A stretch of DNA of 64,000 nucleotides from Comamonadaceae bacterium 2PF (lineage in GTDB: Bacteria > Pseudomonadota > Gammaproteobacteria > Burkholderiales > Burkholderiaceae_C), in the NCBI GenBank assembly GCA_005502875.1, contig SCMV01000003.1, positions 1 to 64,000 of the forward strand, read 5' to 3'. The translations under genes were made by a program, and so were the position numbers. Below are positions 38,811 through 48,542 of the stretch, in pieces; position 1 is the stretch's first letter, and every line of letters starts with the position of its first letter. The notes beneath the pieces are model-generated. The model was not told the origin of the DNA, ran no database searches, and saw only the letters and a list, made by a program, of their open reading frames with translations.

Positions 38811-40364
38811 ATGCAACTGAATCCCGCAGAAATTTCCGAACTGATCAAGAGCCGCATCGAGGGTCTCGGCGCGGCTGCCGACATTCGCAACCAAGGCACC
38901 GTGATTTCCGTGACCGACGGCATCGTCCGCGTCCACGGCCTGTCCGATGCCATGCAAGGCGAAATGTTGGAGTTCCCCGCGGACGCCTCCGGCGTTCCCA
39001 CCTACGGTCTGGCCCTGAACCTGGAGCGTGACTCCGTCGGTGCCGTGATCCTGGGTGCTTACGAGCACATCTCCGAAGGCGACATCGTCAAGACGACCGG
39101 TCGCATCCTGGAAGTGCCCGTGGGCCCCGAGCTGGTTGGCCGCGTGGTCAACGCCCTGGGTCAGCCCATCGACGGCAAGGGCCCGATCAACGCCAAGCTG
39201 TCTTCTCCCATCGAGAAGATCGCCCCTGGCGTGATCGCCCGTGAATCCGTCTCGCAGCCCCTGCAGACCGGCATCAAGTCCATCGACTCGATGGTGCCCG
39301 TCGGCCGTGGCCAGCGCGAGCTGATCATCGGTGACCGCCAGACCGGCAAGACCGCTGTCGCCATCGACGCGATCATCAACCAGAAGGGCCAGGGCGTCAC
39401 CTGCATCTACGTCGCCATCGGTCAGAAGGCTTCGTCGATCAAGAACGTCGTGCGCGCTCTGGAACAAGCCGGCGCCATGGAATACACCATCGTCGTTGCC
39501 GCCTCGGCCTCTGACTCGGCTGCCATGCAGTTCGTGTCGGCCTACTCCGGCTGCGCCATGGGTGAGTACTTCCGCGACCGCGGCCAAGACGCCCTGATCG
39601 TGTACGACGACCTGTCCAAGCAGGCCGTTGCCTACCGTCAGGTCTCGCTGCTGCTGCGCCGTCCTCCCGGCCGCGAAGCCTTCCCTGGCGACGTGTTCTA
39701 CATCCACTCGCGCCTGCTCGAACGTGCAGCCCGCGTGAACGCCGACTACGTCGAAGCCTTCACCAAGGGTGAAGTCAAGGGCAAGACCGGCTCGCTCACC
39801 GCGCTGCCGATCATCGAAACCCAAGCCGGTGACGTGTCCGCTTTCGTTCCGACCAACGTGATCTCGATCACCGACGGTCAGATCTTCCTGGAAACCAACC
39901 TGTTCAACGCTGGCATCCGCCCCGCCATCAACGCCGGTATCTCGGTGTCGCGCGTCGGTGGTGCAGCCCAGACCAAGGTGATCAAGGGCCTGTCCGGCGG
40001 CATCCGTACCGACCTGGCGCAGTACCGTGAACTGGCTGCCTTCGCGCAGTTCGCCTCGGACCTGGACGCTGCCACCCGCAAGCAGCTCGACCGCGGTGCC
40101 CGCGTGACCGAGCTGCTCAAGCAGGCTCAGTACCAGCCGCTGTCGATCTCCCTGATGGGCGCGACCCTGTTCGCCGTCAACAAGGGCTACATGGACGACG
40201 TCGAAGTCAAGAAGATCCTGGCCTTTGAAGCTGGTCTGCACCAGTTCCTCAAGACCAGCCACAGCGCGCTGCTGGCCAAGATCGAACAGACCAAGGCCCT
40301 GGACAAGGACGCTGAAGCTGAACTGCAATCGGCCGTCGTCGCGTTCAAGAAGACCTTCGCCTAA
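38811..40364 (+). CDS. atpA: ATP synthase F1 subunit alpha
   Basis: A 517-residue non-catalytic nucleotide-binding subunit. Walker A is GDRQTGKT (174-181); further marks are [15 protein letters not shown] at the start, [21 protein letters not shown] and [14 protein letters not shown] 38811 has GGAG 7 bases before it; an in-frame upstream ORF start adds non-conserved residues. Confidence 0.98.
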   Translation: MQLNPAEISELIKSRIEGLGAAADIRNQGTVISVTDGIVRVHGLSDAMQGEMLEFPADASGVPTYGLALNLERDSVGAVILGAYEHISEGDIVKTTGRILEVPVGPELVGRVVNALGQPIDGKGPINAKLSSPIEKIAPGVIARESVSQPLQTGIKSIDSMVPVGRGQRELIIGDRQTGKTAVAIDAIINQKGQGVTCIYVAIGQKASSIKNVVRALEQAGAMEYTIVVAASASDSAAMQFVSAYSGCAMGEYFRDRGQDALIVYDDLSKQAVAYRQVSLLLRRPPGREAFPGDVFYIHSRLLERAARVNADYVEAFTKGEVKGKTGSLTALPIIETQAGDVSAFVPTNVISITDGQIFLETNLFNAGIRPAINAGISVSRVGGAAQTKVIKGLSGGIRTDLAQYRELAAFAQFASDLDAATRKQLDRGARVTELLKQAQYQPLSISLMGATLFAVNKGYMDDVEVKKILAFEAGLHQFLKTSHSALLAKIEQTKALDKDAEAELQSAVVAFKKTFA

Positions 40365-40375
40365 AGGAGCGCACC

Positions 40376-41242
40376 ATGGCCGTAGGCAAGGAAATTCGCA
40401 ACAAGATCAAGAGCGTCGAGAACACCAAGAAGATCACCAAGGCCATGGAAATGGTCGCGGCTTCGAAGATGCGCAAGGCGCAAGATCGCATGCTTGCGGC
40501 TCGTCCCTACGCTGACAAGGTGCGCAACATCACGGCGAACCTGGCAAAGGCCAACCCCGAGTACGTCCACCCCTTCATGCTGCCCTCGCCGGGCGGCAAG
40601 AAGGTGGGCTTCATCGTGGTCAGCACGGACAAGGGTCTGTGCGGTGGCTTGAACACGAACGTGCTGCGCGCCGTGACCAACCAGCTCAAGGAGCTGGAAG
40701 GCCAGGGCGTCAAGGCCGACGTGGTCTCCATCGGCAACAAGGCCACGGGCTTTTTCAACCGCATTGGCGCCAACGTGGTTGCCAGCGTGGTCGGCATGGG
40801 CGACACGCCCCACCTGGAAAAGCTCATCGGCCCCGTCAAGGTGCTGCTCGACGCCTACACGGCAGGCGAGCTCAGCGCTGTCTACCTGTGCTTCACGCGC
40901 TTCATCAACACGATGAAGCAGGAGCCCCTGGTCGAGCAGCTGCTGCCCTTGAAGGCCAGTGAATTCGCCGGCGAAACGACTCATGCTTGGGAATACATCT
41001 ATGAGCCGGACGCCAAGGTGGTCATCGACGACCTGATGGTGCGTTACGTCGAAGCGCTGGTTTACCAGGCTGTGGCAGAGAACATGGCTTCGGAGCAGTC
41101 GGCTCGCATGGTGGCCATGAAGGCCGCCACCGACAACGCCGGCAACGTGATCAAGGAACTGAAGCTGGTCTACAACAAGACCCGTCAGGCCGCCATCACG
41201 ACCGAACTGTCCGAGATCGTCGCCGGTGCGGCAGCGGTCTGA
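40376..41242 (+). CDS. atpG: ATP synthase F1 subunit gamma
   Basis: A 288-residue rotor subunit. The N-terminal helix [33 protein letters not shown] and the C-terminal helix [16 protein letters not shown] form the central coiled coil; [11 protein letters not shown] is the Rossmann-side signature. An AAAGGAG ribosome site precedes the ATG. Confidence 0.97.
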   Translation: MAVGKEIRNKIKSVENTKKITKAMEMVAASKMRKAQDRMLAARPYADKVRNITANLAKANPEYVHPFMLPSPGGKKVGFIVVSTDKGLCGGLNTNVLRAVTNQLKELEGQGVKADVVSIGNKATGFFNRIGANVVASVVGMGDTPHLEKLIGPVKVLLDAYTAGELSAVYLCFTRFINTMKQEPLVEQLLPLKASEFAGETTHAWEYIYEPDAKVVIDDLMVRYVEALVYQAVAENMASEQSARMVAMKAATDNAGNVIKELKLVYNKTRQAAITTELSEIVAGAAAV

Positions 41243-41261
41243 TCCGAAGATTTTGAATTGA

Positions 41262-42689
<1,428 letters not shown>

Positions 42690-42751
42690 GCGGCACGCGC
42701 GGCGGCCGGCCGATGCCGGTCGCTGTGTGGTCGCTCTGACGAAAGAGCACC

Positions 42752-43168
42752 ATGTCCACCATCCACGTCGACGTGGTTTCTGCGGAAGAGTCGATCTTCT
42801 CCGGTGAAGCCACCCTGGTGTCCCTGCCAGGCGAAGTGGGCGAGCTCGGCATCCTGCCGCGCCACACCCCGCTGATCACCCGCATCAAGCCGGGCGCCGT
42901 GCGCATCCAGCGCGCCGACAACAACGAAGAAGAATTCGTCTTCGTTGCGGGCGGCATCCTGGAAGTGCAGCCGCACTGCGTGACCGTTCTGGCCGACACC
43001 GCCATCCGCGGCAAGGACCTGGACGAAGCCAAGGCCAACGAGGCCAAGCGCCTGGCCGAAGAAGCCGTTCAGAACGCCAAGGGCGATCTGGACCTGGCCA
43101 AGGCCCAGAACGAGCTGATGGAGCTGGTGGCCCAACTGGCCGCCATCCGCCGCCTGCGCAAGAAGTGA
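42752..43168 (+). CDS. atpC: ATP synthase F1 subunit epsilon
   Basis: A 138-residue rotor subunit: an N-terminal beta sandwich ([31 protein letters not shown]) and a two-helix C-terminal domain ([18 protein letters not shown]) that can inhibit hydrolysis. Last gene of the operon, followed by a strong terminator. Confidence 0.97.
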   Translation: MSTIHVDVVSAEESIFSGEATLVSLPGEVGELGILPRHTPLITRIKPGAVRIQRADNNEEEFVFVAGGILEVQPHCVTVLADTAIRGKDLDEAKANEAKRLAEEAVQNAKGDLDLAKAQNELMELVAQLAAIRRLRKK

Positions 43169-43201
43169 TCGCGGCCCGCCGCTGAATCGCTCCCATACAG
43201 A

Positions 43202-43235
43202 AAACCCGCTGCTTGCGCAGCGGGTTTTTTCTTTT
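43202..43235 (+). terminator. Rho-independent terminator of the atp operon
   Basis: AAACCCGCTGC (43202-43212) and GCAGCGGGTTT (43217-43227) form a perfect 11 bp stem with loop TTGC, then T-rich sequence (TTTTTTCTTTT). It lies 33 bases after atpC and separates the operon from the PEP-CTERM array. Confidence 0.9.
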
Positions 43236-43313
43236 GGGGTGCAGGTGCAGCTGCATGCTGGGGTTTGCCCGACCACGAATTCAGGTGGAGTTGGATCTCC
43301 CGTCAGCGCGAAA

Positions 43314-43343
43314 TTGACCGGGGCGACAAAAGTTCTCTTAAAT
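43314..43343 (+). promoter_or_regulatory. Candidate promoter of the first array gene
   Basis: -35 TTGACC (43314-43319) and -10 TTAAAT (43338-43343), spacer 18. The -10 lies about 75 bases before the ATG at 43417. Similar A/T-rich elements (TTTTAGA, CCTAAAG, CCATAAG) sit 73-82 bases before array genes 2, 3 and 4. Confidence 0.5.
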
Positions 43344-43416
43344 TGATTGAGCCTGCTTCGGCGCGTCACCGCGCGCCCTGGTCGGCTCACACCAAATCAA
43401 TTCACCGGAGGGATCC

Positions 43417-44280
43417 ATGTCTCGCGCCACGCACCTGTTCGCAACCACTGTGTTCGCTTTCCTGGCGAACGCTGCCAACGCCGCACCCGAACAACTCGTC
43501 ATCGAGCGCGGCATGGACCGCACCGTTTACGCCGCTGGCTTGGGCTGGAGCGACCTGGCGGGTGCTGCCACCTACGAGGCTTCTGCCAACGTCGTCACAG
43601 CGGTGAACGTGATCTCGGTGGTGGGCAGTCCATATCCTGCGAGTTTGCAGGCGGTTTCCCCTGCGGTGCTGGAGGCTCCCATTGCGATCAGCGCCTCTGG
43701 CAGGGGCCGGTACGCGAGCCTGGCATCCGTCGCACCATTGACCCAGTTGAGCGTCGTGCAGGAGGGCGATCAGCTGACGGTGCAGAGCCTGCAATCAGCA
43801 GGTGGCTTTCAGGTCACGACCACCAAGAACGGTGCCACGAATGGCTCGGGCTCGTTGAGCATCAGCGACCTCAAGGTCGATCTGCAGACGAAAACCATCT
43901 ATGCAGACATCGTCGGCGCCAATGGCGTGGGGGTGCTGAACGACCACGCACTGTGGACCTATGACAGTGTTGCCGGCCCCGTCACGTTCAAGCCGGGTTT
44001 TGACAAGCCTTTCGACGCGACCCTTTCGCCACCAGCGCTCACGTTTTCCGGCCTTTTCCTGGCCAAAGCTTCAGACATCGACGACATCTTTGTCCCGGCC
44101 CTCAATCTCAACAACATCGGGCGAGTGACGTTCACGACTGCGAACAATCGCAGTGCCACCAACCCTCTCGGCTTTGGCTCGATCACCATCAGCGCCGTGC
44201 CGGAACCGGGTGCGTGGGCCTCGATGGTTGCAGGCATGGCCGCTCTGTTGGTGTTGGGCCGACGTGGCGCCAAGCGCTGA
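43417..44280 (+). CDS. PEP-CTERM exported protein, tandem array copy 1
   Basis: A 287-residue protein: signal peptide (1-22), family core and PEP-CTERM tail (VPEPGAWASMVAGMAALLVLGRR). Core marks shared by the array are SGSLSISDLKVDLQTKTIYAD, NGVGVLNDHALWTYD and a SGLFLAKASDIDDIFVPALN block ending in TNPLGFGSITIS. The core looks like a beta-strand protein. Function unknown; I do not match it to a named family. Ribosome site GGAGGG precedes the ATG. The exosortase that would process it is outside the window. Confidence 0.85.
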   Translation: MSRATHLFATTVFAFLANAANAAPEQLVIERGMDRTVYAAGLGWSDLAGAATYEASANVVTAVNVISVVGSPYPASLQAVSPAVLEAPIAISASGRGRYASLASVAPLTQLSVVQEGDQLTVQSLQSAGGFQVTTTKNGATNGSGSLSISDLKVDLQTKTIYADIVGANGVGVLNDHALWTYDSVAGPVTFKPGFDKPFDATLSPPALTFSGLFLAKASDIDDIFVPALNLNNIGRVTFTTANNRSATNPLGFGSITISAVPEPGAWASMVAGMAALLVLGRRGAKR

Positions 44281-44489
44281 AGTCCTGGTCGACAGGGGTG
44301 GGCAAGGGTTGCCCCGCCCCCTGAAGTGAGGTGCGCACAGGGTAACGCGCCCGGATGTTGGCGTTTTGCGGGAAGCCCCCATGGCGACCCCTTTGCCTCC
44401 TGAGCCGCTCCCTTTTAGAGTAGTGCCGATTGGTCACCCCCGAAAAAGCGCTCGCCTCGAGCGCCCCATGCACCGCAGAGGAGACACCC

Positions 44490-45341
44490 ATGACATTCAA
44501 CAAGAACCTGATTGCCGCCACCGCTTTGATGGCATTGGCGGGCGTTGCCCAAGCCGTTACCGAGACGGGCACACTCGCCAAAGGCGAGACGATGATCAGC
44601 AATGGCTACGAGTTCAGCGAGTTGTCCGGCAGCGGCACCTTGAGCTTCTCCAAGCTGCTCGTCACCGCCCTGAACCTGGCCTCGGTCGGCATGCAGGCGG
44701 TGCCCGACGCGGTGCTGCAGATCTCGACTTCCACCAACTCGTCGGGTGCCGTCAAGTACGTCACGGCCTCTGCAGCCGCGCCGGTCACGGCCTTGACCAG
44801 CAGCTTCGATGGCGTCACCGCGTCCATCATCGGCGTGGGCACCCACGGTGGCTCGCTCCAGACCACGGTCAAGAACAACGCCACCAACGGTGCGGGCTCG
44901 CTGAGCATCAGCGACCTGCGCGTTGACCTCGCCACCAAGACCATCTACGCCGACATCGACGGCGGCAACGGCGTTGGTTTCAAGGATGACTACGCCCTGT
45001 GGACCTACGAAACGCTCACCGGCCCCACGGTCTTTGACGTTTCGGATGTGGGGCAAATCCCCGTGACCAAGTCGTCGACCAACACGCTGTCTGGCCTGTT
45101 CCTGGTCAACGCCTCCGACATCGACAACATCTTCGTCAAGGCTTTGAACCTCAACAACACGGGTCGCTCCGGCATCAACGCGGTGAACAACCGCACCGCC
45201 ACCAACACCGCTGGTTTTGGTTCGATCACCTCCTCGATCGCCGTGACCGTTGTGGCCGTCCCGGAGCCCAGCACCTACGCCTTGATGGGCGTTGGCCTGG
45301 TGGGCTTGGCGTTGTTCGGCCGCCGCCGCGCTGCTCGCTGA
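44490..45341 (+). CDS. PEP-CTERM exported protein, tandem array copy 2
   Basis: A 283-residue array protein: signal peptide (1-22, GVAQA cleavage), shared core and a canonical tail (VPEPSTYALMGVGLVGLALFGRRR). Very close to copy 3 in two blocks (SGTLSFSKLLVTALNLASVG, and DIDNIFVKALNLNNTGRSG) but different in the middle (SSFDGVTASIIGVGTHGG). ATG 44490 has GAGGAG about 7 bases before it. A terminator follows 50 bases after the stop, so copies 1-2 may form a unit separate from copy 3. Confidence 0.86.
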   Translation: MTFNKNLIAATALMALAGVAQAVTETGTLAKGETMISNGYEFSELSGSGTLSFSKLLVTALNLASVGMQAVPDAVLQISTSTNSSGAVKYVTASAAAPVTALTSSFDGVTASIIGVGTHGGSLQTTVKNNATNGAGSLSISDLRVDLATKTIYADIDGGNGVGFKDDYALWTYETLTGPTVFDVSDVGQIPVTKSSTNTLSGLFLVNASDIDNIFVKALNLNNTGRSGINAVNNRTATNTAGFGSITSSIAVTVVAVPEPSTYALMGVGLVGLALFGRRRAAR

Positions 45342-45391
45342 TTTCGTCGATCGGATTGGCGTGCGGCCTGGCCGCTTGACGCCGACCATGG

Positions 45392-45424
45392 GCCGCTCAC
45401 ATCCGTGAGCGGCTTTTTCTTTTT
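45392..45424 (+). terminator. Rho-independent terminator after array copy 2
   Basis: GCCGCTCAC (45392-45400) and GTGAGCGGC (45405-45413) with loop ATCC, followed by TTTTTCTTTT. Confidence 0.88.
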
Positions 45425-45558
45425 GCCCCACGCGAACAGGGGGCGGGATAGGCCTGCTTCTTAAGACGTGAAGGTTTTCCTAAAGTGAGCAAGCCAGTCA
45501 GGGGCATGCGAGCTTGTCCCTGATCGGTCACAACCAACTCAACCCAGTGGAGAACCCC

Positions 45559-46404
45559 ATGAAACTCAACCGAAGCCTGATCGCTGCCAGCGCCCTCGTC
45601 ATGTTCGCAGGCGCGGCTCAAGCTACAGAAAGCGGCATCCTGACGACGGACTCAGCATTGCTGCTCAATGGGTACGTTTTCGAAAGCCTGGAGGGCAGCG
45701 GCACCCTGAGCTTTTCCAAGCTGCTCGTCACGGCCTTGAACCTCGCATCGGTTGGCATGCAGGCCGTGCCCGACGCCACGCTGCAAATCTCGACCTCGAC
45801 AAACGCTTCGGGTGCCGTCAAGTACGTCAGCGCGAGCGCTGCGGCGCCAGTCACCGCACTGACCCTCTCTGGCGAAGGCAACACGGTGACGGTGCAACGC
45901 GTGGCCACCCAGGGCGGCTCTTTGCAGACCACGGTCAAGAACGCGGCCACCAACGGCAGCGGCTCGCTGAGCATCAGTGACCTGCAGGTCGACCTCACCA
46001 CCAAGACCATTTATGCCGACATCGTGGGGGCCAATGGCGTGGGCACCTTGAACGACTACGCCCTCTGGACGTACGACACCATCTCCGGGCCCACCACCTT
46101 CGAGCTCGATCCTGCTGCCGGCCCGTGGGGGGTTGCGCTGTCGGCCTCCAACACCCTCTCCGGGCTGTTCCTGGTCAAGGCCACAGACATCGACAACATC
46201 TTCGTCAAGGCCTTGAACCTGAACAACACCGGGCGCTCCGGCATCAACGCCGTGAACAACCGCACCGCCACCAACACCGCCGGTTTTGGGTCCATCACCT
46301 CGGTGATCGCCGTCAGCTCGGTGCCGGAGCCCAGCACCTATGCTTTGATGGGCGTTGGCCTGGTGGGGCTGGCGCTGTTCGGCCGTCGTCGCCAAGCGAG
46401 CTGA
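45559..46404 (+). CDS. PEP-CTERM exported protein, tandem array copy 3
   Basis: A 281-residue array protein: signal peptide (1-22), shared core and the tail VPEPSTYALMGVGLVGLALFGRRR, the same as copy 2. The high likeness to copy 2 at both ends indicates a recent duplication or gene conversion, while the middle (LSGEGNTVTVQRVATQGG) and the stretch before SGLFLV differ. ATG 45559 has GGAG 8 bases before it. It has its own leader with a CCTAAAG element 78 bases upstream. Confidence 0.86.
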   Translation: MKLNRSLIAASALVMFAGAAQATESGILTTDSALLLNGYVFESLEGSGTLSFSKLLVTALNLASVGMQAVPDATLQISTSTNASGAVKYVSASAAAPVTALTLSGEGNTVTVQRVATQGGSLQTTVKNAATNGSGSLSISDLQVDLTTKTIYADIVGANGVGTLNDYALWTYDTISGPTTFELDPAAGPWGVALSASNTLSGLFLVKATDIDNIFVKALNLNNTGRSGINAVNNRTATNTAGFGSITSVIAVSSVPEPSTYALMGVGLVGLALFGRRRQAS

Positions 46405-46424
46405 TCGCCTGGCCCGCTCGCGTG

Positions 46425-46446
46425 AGGGGGCTAGCCCCCTTGTTTG
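46425..46446 (+). terminator. Weak hairpin terminator after array copy 3
   Basis: AGGGGG (46425-46430), loop CTAG, CCCCCT (46435-46440), then TGTTTG. The T-run is interrupted, so termination may be partial. Confidence 0.45.
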
Positions 46447-46572
46447 CGGTGTGGCGCGTCATCCGCCCACATGGGCGCACTCGACGTGCCATAAGCTCAA
46501 GCTTGGTCGCGTGTCATCCGCGATCAGCGCGACCGCCATGGTCGCTGTTCCATTCATCCAAGGGAGAACTCG

Positions 46573-47415
46573 ATGCCATGCCACAAAGGCCTGATTGCGG
46601 CCGCAACCTTCACCATGTTCGCCGGTGCCGCGCAAGCCGCGCCCGAAGTCATCACGCTGGACAAAGGTCAATACCTGGCCAGCAACGGCATTGGCTTGAC
46701 CGACCTGTCGGGCACCGCGACCTGGGACTTCTCCAAGAACCTGGTCACCGTCATGAACGTGATCAAGTCGGGGTTGCAGGCTGTGCCTGACGCCTCGCTG
46801 CAGGTGTCGACAGCCACTTACGGCACTGGCACTGTCAGGTATCTCAGCGTCAACGCTGCGGCCCCCGTCACAGCCCTGACCGGCGGCTTCGATGGTTCAA
46901 GCTTCACGCTGCAAGGCGTGCAAACCTCTGGCGGCCATCAGCAGGTCACCATCAAGAACGGCGCCACCCGCGGCGCGGGCTCCTTGAGCATCAGCGATCT
47001 GAAGATCAACCTGACCACCAAGACCATCCACGCCGACATCGTGGGTGACCATGGCGTCGGTTTCCTGGACGACCACGCGCTGTGGAAGTACGACACCGTC
47101 TCAGGCCCCACCACGATCGATCTCGGCTTCACGGGCGAGCCCACGGCTTTGTCGTTCACCAACACCTTCTCTGGCTTGTTCCTGGTCAACGAGATGGACA
47201 TCGACAACATCCTGGTCAAGGCGCTGAACTTGAACAACGTGGGTCGTGCGGCGTTCTTGTCCGTGAACAGGCGCTCCAGCACCAACACAGCCGGCTTTGG
47301 CTCGATCAGCCTGACAACGTCGGTCACGGCGGTGCCGGAGCCCAGCACCTTTGCCTTGATGGGCGTGGGGCTGGTTGGCCTGACGTTGTTGGGGCGCCGG
47401 CGTCCCGGACGTTGA
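46573..47415 (+). CDS. PEP-CTERM exported protein, tandem array copy 4
   Basis: A 280-residue array protein: signal peptide (1-22, GAAQAAP), shared core (GAGSLSISDLKINLTTKTIHAD, SGLFLVNEMDIDNILVKALN) and tail VPEPSTFALMGVGLVGLTLLGRRR. Ribosome site AGGGAGA precedes the ATG. It lacks a clear terminator; copy 5 follows 81 bases later and may be co-transcribed. Confidence 0.86.
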   Translation: MPCHKGLIAAATFTMFAGAAQAAPEVITLDKGQYLASNGIGLTDLSGTATWDFSKNLVTVMNVIKSGLQAVPDASLQVSTATYGTGTVRYLSVNAAAPVTALTGGFDGSSFTLQGVQTSGGHQQVTIKNGATRGAGSLSISDLKINLTTKTIHADIVGDHGVGFLDDHALWKYDTVSGPTTIDLGFTGEPTALSFTNTFSGLFLVNEMDIDNILVKALNLNNVGRAAFLSVNRRSSTNTAGFGSISLTTSVTAVPEPSTFALMGVGLVGLTLLGRRRPGR

Positions 47416-47496
47416 CTCGCTGCTGAACCGACCGGCGGGTGCGCAGCGGCGTGGGCCGAGGTTCAAATGCCAAAACCAACTCAAAAAAGGGAAGTC

Positions 47497-48423
47497 ATGA
47501 AACACCAACAAGCATGGGTGGTTGCCGCTGCGGCTTTGTTGCTCACCTGTGAAGCGCATGCCGCTGTGTACCCACCTGGCGAGTACGCCACACTTGAAGT
47601 GGGGGCGCAGCTGGCGCTCAATGGCCTGGAGTATTCGGACCTGAGTGGAGCCGGCAGGCTGGAGTTTTCAGCGCAGTGGTTGCGGGCATTGAACGGGGCG
47701 TCTGTCGGCCTGCAGGCCTTGCCACAAGCGTCGTTGCAAACGTCGGCTTCGTCCGACGCAGCAGCCGGCCTCGGCTACCAAAGCGCAACCGTTTCCGTGC
47801 CGATTGAATCTTGGTTCGCGAATTACCGAGTGGTGTCCTGGCCTTTCGGGACCGATGAGACAGCGTTGGGCACGACCTTCAGCGGTGGCTTCATGTTGAG
47901 CTCCGCGGGAAGCGGAGCAACCGGGGGCTCGGGCGAGTTGCGCATCAGTGACTTCCGCGTGGACCACTTCAGTCGAGTCATCCATGCCGACATCGAAGGC
48001 GCCAACGGCGTCGGCTTCCTCAACGACCATCCCTTGTGGACGTACGAAAGCGTGATCGGTGACACCCAGCGCGAGTGGCCGGGTCTGGATCGCCTCGATG
48101 GCTCGCAGTTCCGTCAATGGGACCTCAGCCTCTCCGGTCTCTTTTTGGTCAACCAGGCGGATGTCGGCAACATTTTTGCCAAGGCGCTCAACCTGAACGA
48201 TGGCCAGCGTCTGGCCCTCCAGGCGCTGAACGACCCCAACACCAACGGCTTTGGCTCGCTGACCTACTCCGCCGAGATGGTCGTCACGGTGATTCCGGAG
48301 CCCGGCACGTGGGCCTTGATGGGGGCAGGGTTGGCGTGCCTGGCCGCGCTGCGCCGTCGGCCGTTTCATCCGCGCGCCCTGACCTGGGCGCGCACCTCCA
48401 CCCCCTCGAACGCAGGCCGCTGA
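47497..48423 (+). CDS. PEP-CTERM exported protein, divergent array copy 5 with extended C-terminus
   Basis: A 308-residue array protein, the most divergent copy: signal peptide (1-22), an insertion around residues 95-130 (SWFANYRVVSWPFGTDETALG), the shared core (SGELRISDFRVD, NGVGFLNDHPLWTYES, LSGLFLVNQADVGNIFAKALN) and IPEPGTWALMGAGLACLAALRRR. About 20 residues (PFHPRALTWARTSTPSNAGR) follow the basic cluster, which normally ends these proteins, so sorting could be altered or the stop lost. ATG 47497 is preceded by AAGGGAAG; the in-frame ATG at 47467 is less likely. Confidence 0.82.
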   Translation: MKHQQAWVVAAAALLLTCEAHAAVYPPGEYATLEVGAQLALNGLEYSDLSGAGRLEFSAQWLRALNGASVGLQALPQASLQTSASSDAAAGLGYQSATVSVPIESWFANYRVVSWPFGTDETALGTTFSGGFMLSSAGSGATGGSGELRISDFRVDHFSRVIHADIEGANGVGFLNDHPLWTYESVIGDTQREWPGLDRLDGSQFRQWDLSLSGLFLVNQADVGNIFAKALNLNDGQRLALQALNDPNTNGFGSLTYSAEMVVTVIPEPGTWALMGAGLACLAALRRRPFHPRALTWARTSTPSNAGR

Positions 48424-48542
48424 CGCCTGCACCGTGGCGGGACCGATCAAAGCAGGCATCATCCCACCATGTGCAAAGCGATGCCTGTGCGTCGCCCGCA
48501 CGCACACCAACGAGCGCCGAGGCGGCGCAGGGGAGGGTCGGC

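Larger units (their letters stand above)
43417..48423 (+). repeat. Tandem array of five paralogous PEP-CTERM genes
   Basis: Five same-strand genes (starts 43417, 44490, 45559, 46573, 47497) encode one protein family with shared blocks: SLSISDL-x-VDL, A-D-I-x-G-x-N/H-GVG, LW-x-Y, SGLFLV, IDNI-x-VKALNLN and T-N-x-x-GFGS. Copies 2 and 3 are the closest pair, copy 5 the most divergent. Gaps of 81-217 bases hold leaders and, after copies 2 and 3, hairpins. Confidence 0.85.

Noticed and set aside
38709-40328. Open frame of 539 codons antisense to atpA
   Set aside because: Shadow of the third-codon GC bias of atpA.
43417-48423. CRISPR-like or transposon repeats at 43-48 kb
   Set aside because: The repetition is at the protein family level with gene-sized units; there are no short direct repeats with spacers and no transposase.
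43417-48423. HtaA-type haem-binding domain in the array proteins
   Set aside because: Superficial likeness of the LW-x-Y and SGLF segments only; conserved haem Tyr/His pattern not established.
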